A DNA stretch of 64,000 nucleotides from the NCBI GenBank assembly GCA_022826805.1, contig JAJDUH010000041.1:1-64000 (forward strand), given 5' to 3'. Under the pieces are notes generated by a model. That model was not told where the DNA came from, searched no databases, and was given only the letters and a program-made list of their open reading frames with translations. Of this stretch, positions 57,523 to 64,000 are shown one piece after another. The position numbers and the translations under genes are program-made. This DNA comes from Candidatus Poribacteria bacterium (GTDB taxonomy: Bacteria > Poribacteria > WGA-4E > WGA-3G). The first letter of the stretch is position 1, and every line of letters begins with the position of its first letter.

Positions 57523-58515
57523 AATTCTTCTCTTTAGGGTTTGCTGGATACTCTTCATGCGATCGAGATTACAGAGGAACGCGCCTCCTAATTTTACGGG
57601 GAATGTCAATAGATGAAGTGCCAAGCGCGCAATATTGGGCTGGATTGACACAGGGCTATAGTTATGCTGTTTCATGAGCACGGCTGTTATGGTCTGATTG
57701 AGGTAAATTTCGGCGGAACTGAGTTCTCCGTTCTGCCAACTGTGTGCTCGATGTGGATTTATGCCGAGCTGCTGTGGCTGATCTTCGGCGACCGAAGAGC
57801 CGACCTGTGGAACTTGAAGCATTGTATCGGTGTAAGATATATTAGCGAAATCACAGACGTGTTTGACTGTGCTTTCTGAATGTCCAAGGAGTTCCTCAAA
57901 GTAGACGGAGACAACCCGTTCGTGCTTTGCAAATTGGTCTGCGGCACTGACAGCGGTACGCCAGATGTGACTGATGGTGATTGGGTGATAGTTGATCCAA
58001 TCACGGAATGTCTCTTTTACGGGCATGTCAGTGCCACCGAGGAATCGACGTTTCCACTTTTGCTTTTGGGATAATAAGACATCGCGCGGGTCGCGAATCA
58101 TATTAATGATGCGTGCCTCTGGATAAAGTTCAAGGATATCCTTGATATAAAATACGTTACGTGGTGTCTGATCGCACGGTATAGTTTTGCCATGCTTGGT
58201 CGCTTCGTTGTGAAGAAACGTTGAAAAGAGTTGGGCTGGTGTTTCAGGTTGAGAGGTTAAACCCTTAAGAAATACCTCTGCCTCTTTTAGGAAACGGCGT
58301 GAGTTTCCATGCGTGCGATAGCCTTCCCGTTGGACACAGCGTAATTCTGCGGCGAGTTTTGCCGCCTCTGCTGGACGCAGCTCGGATGAGAACGGTGGAG
58401 CACATAACTGTCCAAAGAAATGGAGTTCGCCAAAGGTGTAAACGTCCGAATGTTTTCCTAAAATCCGTCCCATCATCGTTGTGCCACTGCGACTGTTACC
58501 AACAACAAATATCAT
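57490..58515 (-). CDS. PAPS-dependent sulfotransferase family protein
   Basis: 341 residues starting at the fold itself, MIFVVGNSRSGTTMMGRILG, then EARIINMIRDPRDVLLSQKQKW as the 3'-phosphate site. A conserved EELLGHSESTVKHVCDF helix follows. The last nine residues NNRQPTTDN are encoded by heptamer repeats, so the natural C-terminus has been replaced by repeat-derived sequence. Its ATG overlaps the stop of the glycoside hydrolase (ATGA at 58515-58512), which couples the two. Acceptor unknown. Confidence 0.86.
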   Translation of the reverse strand: MIFVVGNSRSGTTMMGRILGKHSDVYTFGELHFFGQLCAPPFSSELRPAEAAKLAAELRCVQREGYRTHGNSRRFLKEAEVFLKGLTSQPETPAQLFSTFLHNEATKHGKTIPCDQTPRNVFYIKDILELYPEARIINMIRDPRDVLLSQKQKWKRRFLGGTDMPVKETFRDWINYHPITISHIWRTAVSAADQFAKHERVVSVYFEELLGHSESTVKHVCDFANISYTDTMLQVPQVGSSVAEDQPQQLGINPHRAHSWQNGELSSAEIYLNQTITAVLMKQHNYSPVSIQPNIARLALHLLTFPVKLGGAFLCNLDRMKSIQQTLKRRIFNNRQPTTDN

Positions 58516-60095
58516 TCTCGTTTTTCACCTAAAAGTGTCAAGACACCGAAGCTGTTTTTAGGGATAAGGAGTTCTGTCGCTTCTCCTGACCATTCCTGAA
58601 TATGTACTTCAATTTTGCCAGACCCTTCCATTTCGGCGTTGCCACCATTTGTTGCATTGAGTCTTTCATCGGCAACATAACGATAGATAACACGACCTTT
58701 GTAAGATTTACCATCAATTACGAGATGTGGGGTGTGTTGTTCGCCTGTACGATTGCTGACAAGGATGGCAAGGTATGCCGTTCCATTCGAGTCCCTTTTC
58801 TTACCAACGGCTTGCGCCTGAATGCCAAACATCTGTTTCTTTGCGTATGTCATGGCACCTTCAAGGCGCGGCTGGTTTTGGATTGATACAGTGAACTGTA
58901 TATCTGCTTGTGCGAATGCTTCACCGATGAGTTGAAAAGCGGGATAAACAGCGCGCCGGATAGTACTACCGAAATCCAATTCGGGTTCACCACCATATTT
59001 CCAAAAGGTGCCAGGTGTTACGGGGGTCATCGGAGAAAATACAGGAAATCCTTTACCCGGACCAGCGATGACATGGAAGTTTGCCTGTGTGACGTTAGGC
59101 ATCGTTAACATCTTTAGAAAAAAATCGCCGACGTACATCGCATGGAGTTGTGTATTTGCCACGCGGTTCGCCGGATTAGCGATGTTCCATTCGGTTATCC
59201 ACATCTCCTTATTGGGAAATAGTTTTTGATAGTAATCAAGTGCTTCCTCGACGCCAAAATGTATCCAGCCCATGAGGTAGCAGCGCATTTGCTCTATCTG
59301 TTTTTTTTGTACTGCTTTGTAAGCATAGGCGTGAACGGTGTAAGCATCGTAAAAACTGGGATCTGCTGCAAGACCTTTGTCCCATTTCCGCTGCTGCGTT
59401 TTTACCAACCAACCTTCTTTGTGAAATCCGAGGGGTGTGGCACAGACGGATACTTTTATATCGGGATTAACGGCTTTCATCGCCGCGGCGTGTTTTTTGG
59501 CTTCGGCGATGTAAACTTCAACGGTCCGATATTTGTTGAGGTAGTGTGGCAGATAATACTCATTACCAAGTTCCCAGTGTGTAATTTGATACCCTTTGTT
59601 TTTGGTGTAGTCAACCCATGCTGCGCTCTCTTCTGGACTACCTGTCCACAAGTTCACGACAACGACCGGTGTTATATGTAGTGTGTTGCACAACTGCATA
59701 AAGTCATCGAAAACAATTTTGCCGTTTCGTCGCTTCTGAAGTTTAACGTAATTATCTTTGTTTCGTTTATTAAGTTTTGGGTTGAGGGTTGAGTCCATTT
59801 CGCTCTCAAAGAAACCACCGGGCTCCCAATGATAGAAGTTGCCCACTGTGCCACCGGGAAATCGCAAAGTCTTAGGAGCAAGTGCCTTCGTCAGCGCAAC
59901 GAAATCGTCATCAAGATAGCCATAGTCGCCACTTATCATGTTTGTGTTGAACCCATAGAGCGCATGGCGGAGCGGTTGTCCGGTGTGTGTGTTAACTTCT
60001 AAGCGGAGTGCCTCTGGTGGTGCTTTTTCCTCTCGACATCCAATGATCGGAAACAGCATTATCAGTTGGCTGACAACTATTAAAAAAAACTTCAT
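58512..60095 (-). CDS. Lipoprotein glycoside hydrolase, clan GH-A (arabinofuranosidase-like)
   Basis: 527 residues. The lipobox is FPIIGC (Cys 20), giving a membrane-anchored enzyme. The TIM barrel carries TLRFPGGTVGNFYHWEPGG, HWELGNEYYLPHYLNK (acid/base Glu after Asn) and MWITEWNIANPANRVA (nucleophile Glu), as in GH51-, GH39- or GH79-type enzymes; a C-terminal beta domain follows from about 425. Size and RFPGGTVGNFYHW fit GH51-like arabinofuranosidases, but the exact family is not certain. It couples at both ends: ATGA with the polymerase at 60095-60092 and with the sulfotransferase at 58515. It may trim the polymer made by this locus. Confidence 0.82.
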   Translation of the reverse strand: MKFFLIVVSQLIMLFPIIGCREEKAPPEALRLEVNTHTGQPLRHALYGFNTNMISGDYGYLDDDFVALTKALAPKTLRFPGGTVGNFYHWEPGGFFESEMDSTLNPKLNKRNKDNYVKLQKRRNGKIVFDDFMQLCNTLHITPVVVVNLWTGSPEESAAWVDYTKNKGYQITHWELGNEYYLPHYLNKYRTVEVYIAEAKKHAAAMKAVNPDIKVSVCATPLGFHKEGWLVKTQQRKWDKGLAADPSFYDAYTVHAYAYKAVQKKQIEQMRCYLMGWIHFGVEEALDYYQKLFPNKEMWITEWNIANPANRVANTQLHAMYVGDFFLKMLTMPNVTQANFHVIAGPGKGFPVFSPMTPVTPGTFWKYGGEPELDFGSTIRRAVYPAFQLIGEAFAQADIQFTVSIQNQPRLEGAMTYAKKQMFGIQAQAVGKKRDSNGTAYLAILVSNRTGEQHTPHLVIDGKSYKGRVIYRYVADERLNATNGGNAEMEGSGKIEVHIQEWSGEATELLIPKNSFGVLTLLGEKRE

Positions 60096-61453
60096 AGTGT
60101 TATCCTCAGAGGTCTATAGGTTGGAAGCGACCTATCGCTGGCAAACATAAGACCTGCGCAGAGCCAAAAATAAAATCCATAGCCTCGAAATTCAAGGGTT
60201 CGGTTAAAGAAAAGTAAGAATACAGTAACAGCAACGAGACAGAGCATAATAATTGCAATCCGCTGGGTCAGGCGCGACGAAACTAACGGTGTACTAACAG
60301 ATCTTTTGTAAAGGTTCAAAGCGGCGCGAAAGAGTCGATAAAATATTAAAGCGAAAAAACTTAGCCCTAAGATGCCATAGAAACAGAGGATTGCTACCCA
60401 GTATACATCCTTGAAACCGTTTTTGCTGAGTATTTTCAGGAGGAAAGAGCGTTGACTCGCGTTAAGTCTGTCAATTGTGGTGTTTTGGTCCGCACCGTAG
60501 CCTAAAATCGGTTTGTTCACAAGAACCGTTGGGACATTTCCGATTAATGCCCCAAGTCGTTGTTTTTGTGCGACGCGGACGTAGGAACCGGAAAATACAC
60601 CTGTTACATTGCCCACAAGCCCGACCCGTGCTTTACGCGGATTTATATATTCAAGGTTGAACGGGTTTACTATTGCTAAAAGGAGTCCGAATATCAGGGC
60701 TGTTGCTAATGCTAAACGGAGAGTCTTTTTCCAACCGTAATGGAAGTAATACCATGCACCACCTGCAAGGAGCGCCGAGAAGGTGGCAGCGCGCGAGTAC
60801 GAACGCGCTATAAAGAAAAACAGCACCGCCGCGCCGAGCAGATTCAGATACTCAAGTCGTCTAATACGCGACAGATAAACGACAAGGACAAGGATCATGA
60901 AAACACCGTAAATCACCGTGTCGCCTAAAGTTCCATAGACACTACCAATTTCTCTACCAAGTTCAAGTAACCTATATTCTTTTGTGAATCCACCTATGCT
61001 GAGTGTTGATTCGCGCGGCAAAAAGAAATTGAAAGCAGTGGGTCCTCCTATCCACTGAACCACACCTGCAGCGATTTGGAAAATACCGACGCCGAGAATC
61101 ATCCGCAAAAGAACTGTGATGCGTCTCTCTGATAGGTTGGAGTTCGCGACAAGATAGAAGAGTATAATATAGCGCGCAAATGGGCGGATATTGTAGAGGC
61201 TGCCTATCACGGGGGACCCGTTGACTAACATTGAGAGCAGTACGACGCCGTAAAATCCGATAATTGGTAAGTCGATTGCTGTTTTGACGAAAGGGATACC
61301 TCTGTAGAGTTTGTGGATAACAAGTTTCCCGAAAGCCACATAGATGAGCATTTCGCCGAAGAATCTTAAATAGGAGTAAACGGCATCGCTAACCGGTAGA
61401 AACTTCAGTATAAACTCTTCAAAAGCGACGTATCCTGTCAAAAAATAAATCAT
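60092..61453 (-). CDS. O-antigen ligase/polymerase-like (Wzy/WaaL) membrane protein
   Basis: 453 residues, about 11-12 transmembrane helices, among them LPIIGFYGVVLLSMLVNGSP, TVIYGVFMILVLVVYLSRIR, LNLLGAAVLFFFIARSYSRA and IAIIMLCLVAVTVFLLFFNR. The large periplasmic loop (270-340) has RKARVGLVGNVTGVFSGSYV and LVNKPILGYGADQNTTIDRL; the NKPILGYG phrase is typical of PF04932. RSYSRAATF is the usual motif before it. Polymerase or ligase cannot be told apart here; with a sugar transferase, flippase and Wzi nearby, polymerase is more likely. Confidence 0.85.
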   Translation of the reverse strand: MIYFLTGYVAFEEFILKFLPVSDAVYSYLRFFGEMLIYVAFGKLVIHKLYRGIPFVKTAIDLPIIGFYGVVLLSMLVNGSPVIGSLYNIRPFARYIILFYLVANSNLSERRITVLLRMILGVGIFQIAAGVVQWIGGPTAFNFFLPRESTLSIGGFTKEYRLLELGREIGSVYGTLGDTVIYGVFMILVLVVYLSRIRRLEYLNLLGAAVLFFFIARSYSRAATFSALLAGGAWYYFHYGWKKTLRLALATALIFGLLLAIVNPFNLEYINPRKARVGLVGNVTGVFSGSYVRVAQKQRLGALIGNVPTVLVNKPILGYGADQNTTIDRLNASQRSFLLKILSKNGFKDVYWVAILCFYGILGLSFFALIFYRLFRAALNLYKRSVSTPLVSSRLTQRIAIIMLCLVAVTVFLLFFNRTLEFRGYGFYFWLCAGLMFASDRSLPTYRPLRITL

Positions 61454-61459
61454 TTTAAT

Positions 61460-61612
61460 CGTTGTCGATTATCAGTAGTTCGCTGTTAGCAATCAGTTGC
61501 CAGTCGTCAGTTGCCAGTCGTCAGTTAATGTTTGTGGCGGTGGCGTTCTGCTTGCATGCCACAACGGCTTTTTTAACTAAAAACTGTTAACTGACTGCTG
61601 ACGGCTATTCTG
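61460..61612. repeat. Inverted heptamer-array element, about 150 bp
   Basis: The left arm has GTTGTCGATTATCAGTAG and tandem CAGTTGCCAGTCGTCAGTTG; the right arm has AACTAAAAACTGTTAACTGA then CTGCTGACGG. Between them GTGGCGG and a CTTGCATGCCAC stretch form an inner palindrome. It lies between the polymerase and the next sulfotransferase. Confidence 0.6.
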
Positions 61613-61619
61613 CTGTCTG

Positions 61620-62540
61620 CTAATCGCTACACCAAGAAGAGAGGTCCCTGCCCAATAACTCGGCTAATTGTGCGTTATGCGGTTTAAAATATGCCATCTG
61701 TCGTTCGCGCGTTTGCGGATTGAGGGACGGTGGCGTCCAATTCGCATCCGTTTGGGGTTTTTCATTCCAATCGAGAATGGCTTTTCTCAATTTATAGGCG
61801 GCGGCATCCGGAACGAATTTTCTAATTGCTCTTCTCAGTGGATTGTGGGAAGCCAGAAATTGCATAAAGAAGAAGTTAAATCTTTCGGAACGCGGCATAG
61901 TGGCTTGGTTGTGGCGTTCACCTATTGAAGGCTTGAAATCGGAGCGGATACCGATGTAATTAAAAATTTGCTGACACACAGTTTCAGCATTTTCCTTTAA
62001 ATCGTCGGTTAGGAAGCAGTGAACACGGTTGGCACCGAATAAATCTATCAAATTTTTGACATGTGGGTGATAGATGCTGTTGTACTGATAGGCACACTGT
62101 CGCCATTTAAACCAGTCTTCATTCAGGCGTGTTTCCTCCGCAGCGAGTGCTTTTTCATAAGTTTTGATGTTTTCCCAACCTCTTCGTCGAGCCCACCAGT
62201 AGGCGGAGTAGGCGCGCGCGACAGGTTCCCGCAGGAGAACTACGAGATGCATCTCAGGATTGTGTTCGTAAATCCGTTGCATAACTTCCGGTGAATGCAT
62301 TACCATCACGTTTTTCGCGATGAGATGTTTATCTTTAATTTCATGGTGTGAACGCTCTCCGGCGAAGTACTTCGCGAAAGCCCATTCATACCCTCGTGTG
62401 TGTTCGCGTTCTTGAAGGAAAAAGGTCAGTTCTGACTGAGCGTGTGTGTGGATATCTGGATGTTGGGCTAAGTAACGGAGTAGCGAGGATGTCCCCGATT
62501 TTTGGGCACCAACAATCATTAACTGGATTCTTTTAATCAT
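61620..62540 (-). CDS. PAPS-dependent sulfotransferase family protein
   Basis: 306 residues from MIKRIQ. PAPS loop RIQLMIVGAQKSGTSSLLRY, then HLVVLLREPVARAYSAYWWA as 3'-phosphate site; C-terminal half ends NWTPPSLNPQTRERQMAYFK and DLSSW. It is of the heparan-sulfate-like class (AQKSGTSSL). Start is uncertain: ATG 62552 (MELG) or 62540; the frame further 5' to 62651 runs into a repeat hairpin and is not likely coding. Third sulfotransferase; the fourth is just upstream. Confidence 0.85.
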   Translation of the reverse strand: MIKRIQLMIVGAQKSGTSSLLRYLAQHPDIHTHAQSELTFFLQEREHTRGYEWAFAKYFAGERSHHEIKDKHLIAKNVMVMHSPEVMQRIYEHNPEMHLVVLLREPVARAYSAYWWARRRGWENIKTYEKALAAEETRLNEDWFKWRQCAYQYNSIYHPHVKNLIDLFGANRVHCFLTDDLKENAETVCQQIFNYIGIRSDFKPSIGERHNQATMPRSERFNFFFMQFLASHNPLRRAIRKFVPDAAAYKLRKAILDWNEKPQTDANWTPPSLNPQTRERQMAYFKPHNAQLAELLGRDLSSWCSD

Positions 62541-62587
62541 GCCTAATTCCATTTTTTTTTCATAAAAAATCTTCGCCAGGATCAGTA

Positions 62588-62611
62588 GCATTGCAACAAC
62601 GGCAGCAATGC
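62588..62611. repeat. Hairpin with AACAACGGC loop (third copy)
   Basis: GCATTGC (62588-62594), loop AACAACGGCA, GCAATGC (62605-62611). Compared with 13960 the stem has a paired change (C-G to T-A) and the loop is kept with one extra base. It lies just upstream of the sulfotransferase at 61620. Confidence 0.6.
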
Positions 62612-62666
62612 GGGTCTGAAGATGGAGTCGTTCGCCCAGTATTCCTGACAATTCGCTTGCGTCAGC

Positions 62667-63602
62667 TTAAAAAGACCATGGTGGCGATTTCCCAATCAAT
62701 TTGCTAAGGGCATGAACGTCAGGTTTGTAATAATCAATTAAGCGATGTTGCGTCTCTTCTGACATCTCGATTTTCTGATTCGGACGTGTATTTAAGCGAA
62801 GATAGAAAGGTTCAATAGTCTTTCTGATCGTCCGCAACGGTGTATGAATGATCGGTTTGTTATGGGTCCACTGCCGGAGTCGAAATCGGATGTCTCGGTA
62901 TTTCCGATGCAGCTCGGAATTTCTCATGTTCTCAGAGCGGTTTGTCACCTTAAAGGCGTAATCGTTATAAAAATCGGCATTTATGCCAGCAAAGCTACAT
63001 AGGTTTGCCATAACATTTGAAGGTTGCGCTGCTAATTCCTCATAAAAAAGGATGTGGATGTGTTCTGGACCAAATTGGTTAAAATAGTGTTCCAAGTAGA
63101 TAGTATAACAGCCTTGTTGGAGTGTTTGCAAGTGCTGCTCTTCTTGCGCTGTGGACGTGAAAAGCAATTCGACATACGCGTCGAAACTCAGCGTTTGTGG
63201 TAATTTGCCAATTTGTTGTGCGAATCGATACCACGAAATTAATCTTGAAATTGGTTCACGAAGACTAAAGACCAACTTCACGTGAGGCAGGGAGGCTGCG
63301 ATTCTCTCACGCGCCTTGGCACAATACAGGTAGTCCGGCGTTGACTCGACACGTAATTGCTTTTCATCGCGGTTAGGGAATAGGAGATCGTAATCTTCCG
63401 CATTTCCTTCTTGTTCATCTTCTCTGTATCGGTATTTTGAGGGGAGAGGGTAATCAGTGCTGAGAAAAAAACGGGTTTCTTTATAGGTGGCGGCGCAGAT
63501 AGCCGGATGGTCAGCAAGATAGGTAAACAGCGACGTTGTTGCTGCCTTTGTAGTGCCTCCTACAATAAGATAGTGATAATCCTGAACATTTTTCGTTTGC
63601 AT
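62667..63602 (-). CDS. PAPS-dependent sulfotransferase family protein
   Basis: 311 residues from ATG 63602; TTG 63635 is open too, but overlaps the flippase end. PAPS loop DYHYLIVGGTTKAATTSLFT with TTKAATTS in place of xxKSGTTS, and LVFSLREPISRLISWYRF as 3'-phosphate site. The C-terminal part has EHYFNQFGPEHIHILFYEEL as in heparan-sulfate sulfotransferases. Ends LSKLIGKSPPWSF. Fourth sulfotransferase of the locus; 32-residue N-terminal region is free of signal peptide. Confidence 0.84.
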   Translation of the reverse strand: MQTKNVQDYHYLIVGGTTKAATTSLFTYLADHPAICAATYKETRFFLSTDYPLPSKYRYREDEQEGNAEDYDLLFPNRDEKQLRVESTPDYLYCAKARERIAASLPHVKLVFSLREPISRLISWYRFAQQIGKLPQTLSFDAYVELLFTSTAQEEQHLQTLQQGCYTIYLEHYFNQFGPEHIHILFYEELAAQPSNVMANLCSFAGINADFYNDYAFKVTNRSENMRNSELHRKYRDIRFRLRQWTHNKPIIHTPLRTIRKTIEPFYLRLNTRPNQKIEMSEETQHRLIDYYKPDVHALSKLIGKSPPWSF

Positions 63603-63625
63603 CGCTTCTATTAACTGACGGTCAT

Positions 63626-64000
63626 TTAAAACCAAGAAATCTGTGTTTTTCGGAGGAGGAACGTCAGGTTTCCGACGGCGAGGAGCGCAGTGATTGATAC
63701 AGCGAGTGCAACACCTTGCAGCGACCAGATTTCGATCAATCCGTACGCTATAACGAAATTAAGAAAAGCCATTGTTACCATATTCGCGAAAACGGATCGG
63801 TACGCCTTTTGCGCGTAAAGTCCTGCGTTCAACACGGGTATCAGACACGAGAATATCATTCCTGTGCTGAGCCAAAAGAGGAGTTGCCCTATTAATTCAA
63901 CAGAGGTTTGATCAATTGTGCCTCTTCCATACAATATCCAACTGATTTTCCCGTGAAATATCAGCAAAATTAACGTGACTGGAATTCCTATGATGATAGC
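63626..64000 (-). CDS. C-terminal part of a MurJ/MVF-type lipid-linked oligosaccharide flippase (runs off the window)
   Basis: 124 visible residues ending LRKTQISWF; the frame is open to base 64000 and continues beyond. Visible: SWILYGRGTIDQTSVELIGQ, LLFWLSTGMIFSCLIPVLNA, GLYAQKAYRSVFANMVTMAF and VALAVSITALLAVGNLTFLL, four hydrophobic helices. LYGRGTID and the NAGLYAQKAYRSV phrase fit the MVF (MurJ) family rather than the Wzx type, though some polysaccharide loci use MVF-like flippases. The first visible gene of the polysaccharide locus; the stop lies 23 bases before the sulfotransferase ATG. Confidence 0.75.
   Translation of the reverse strand, partial: AIIIGIPVTLILLIFHGKISWILYGRGTIDQTSVELIGQLLFWLSTGMIFSCLIPVLNAGLYAQKAYRSVFANMVTMAFLNFVIAYGLIEIWSLQGVALAVSITALLAVGNLTFLLRKTQISWF

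Noticed and set aside
61460..61612. CRISPR-like repeat array
   Set aside because: Units are 7 bases, degenerate, without spacers of constant size, and face each other; no cas gene is near.
62541..62651. N-terminal extension of the sulfotransferase to 62651
   Set aside because: The extension is encoded by the AACAACGGC hairpin repeat and does not belong to the sulfotransferase fold.
1..64000. Altered genetic code with UGA as sense codon
   Set aside because: Many complete genes end in TGA (SDR at 49925, ATPase at 3730, PspA-like at 41331), so UGA is normally a stop here.
1..64000. tRNA, rRNA and riboswitches
   Set aside because: No cloverleaf, rRNA segment or known riboswitch core was recognised when reading both strands; a covariance search would be needed to exclude them.

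Overview
The window looks like a chromosomal piece of a Gram-negative bacterium of the Candidatus Poribacteria type (sponge symbionts). The pointers are a Poribacteria-like secretome (LamG proteins, dockerin-like EF-hand repeats, a C-terminal NYPNPFNPETWIPY sorting domain on two proteins), many phytanoyl-CoA dioxygenase (PhyH) and Gfo/Idh/MocA paralogues, sulfatases and sulfotransferases, and lipid A genes. The taxonomic call rests on recognising these families, not on a marker gene; no rRNA, tRNA, CRISPR array or complete insertion sequence was seen.

Layout. 0-5 kb: edge fragment, a GIY-YIG/T5orf172 protein, a Gfo/Idh oxidoreductase divergent from a TPR protein, then an ABC-type ATPase with a small PD-(D/E)XK-like partner broken by an amber codon. 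5-7 kb: two LamG proteins. 7-30 kb: catabolic and redox genes (TPP enzyme, four PhyH-type genes, Gfo/Idh, galactonate-dehydratase-like enolase, diheme cytochrome, Rieske-glutamate synthase fusion, PEP-hydrolase-like protein), secreted proteins including a trypsin-like protease, an unknown paralogue pair, a tandem metallo-beta-lactamase protein and a sulfatase-like hydrolase. 30-34 kb: a four-gene minus-strand operon with a LamG protein, a selenocysteine-containing peroxiredoxin lipoprotein, a DUF362 protein and a small lipoprotein. 34-42 kb: outer-membrane protein, dihydrolipoamide acyltransferase (E2), Gfo/Idh, gamma carbonic anhydrase, and an ABC exporter with a PspA-like protein. 42-44 kb: a type II restriction-modification pair next to a duplicated methyltransferase tail. 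44-48.6 kb: ruvX, mltG, lpxC/fabZ, lpxA, lpxI. 48.6-50 kb: an unlisted SelW-like selenoprotein and an SDR. 50-64 kb: a minus-strand polysaccharide locus (phosphoglycosyl transferase, glycosyltransferase, Wzi, sulfatase, four sulfotransferases, glycoside hydrolase, O-antigen-type polymerase, flippase).

Most notable. (1) Two UGA-encoded selenoproteins that ordinary gene calling splits or misses: a CxxU SelW-like protein at 48672-48902 and a UxxC peroxiredoxin at 31872-33098, the latter with a well placed SECIS-like hairpin. UGA is an ordinary stop elsewhere in the window. (2) A short C-terminal tag, LATTWGxxK-like, on four otherwise different secreted proteins. (3) A probable sulfated exopolysaccharide pathway. 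(4) Repeat families: inverted arrays of an AACTGAY-like heptamer around gene ends, a hairpin with constant AACAACGGC loop and covarying stems, and a CCCCTTATCAGGGG-type palindrome that has entered a coding sequence. (5) Defence-type loci in different states of decay.
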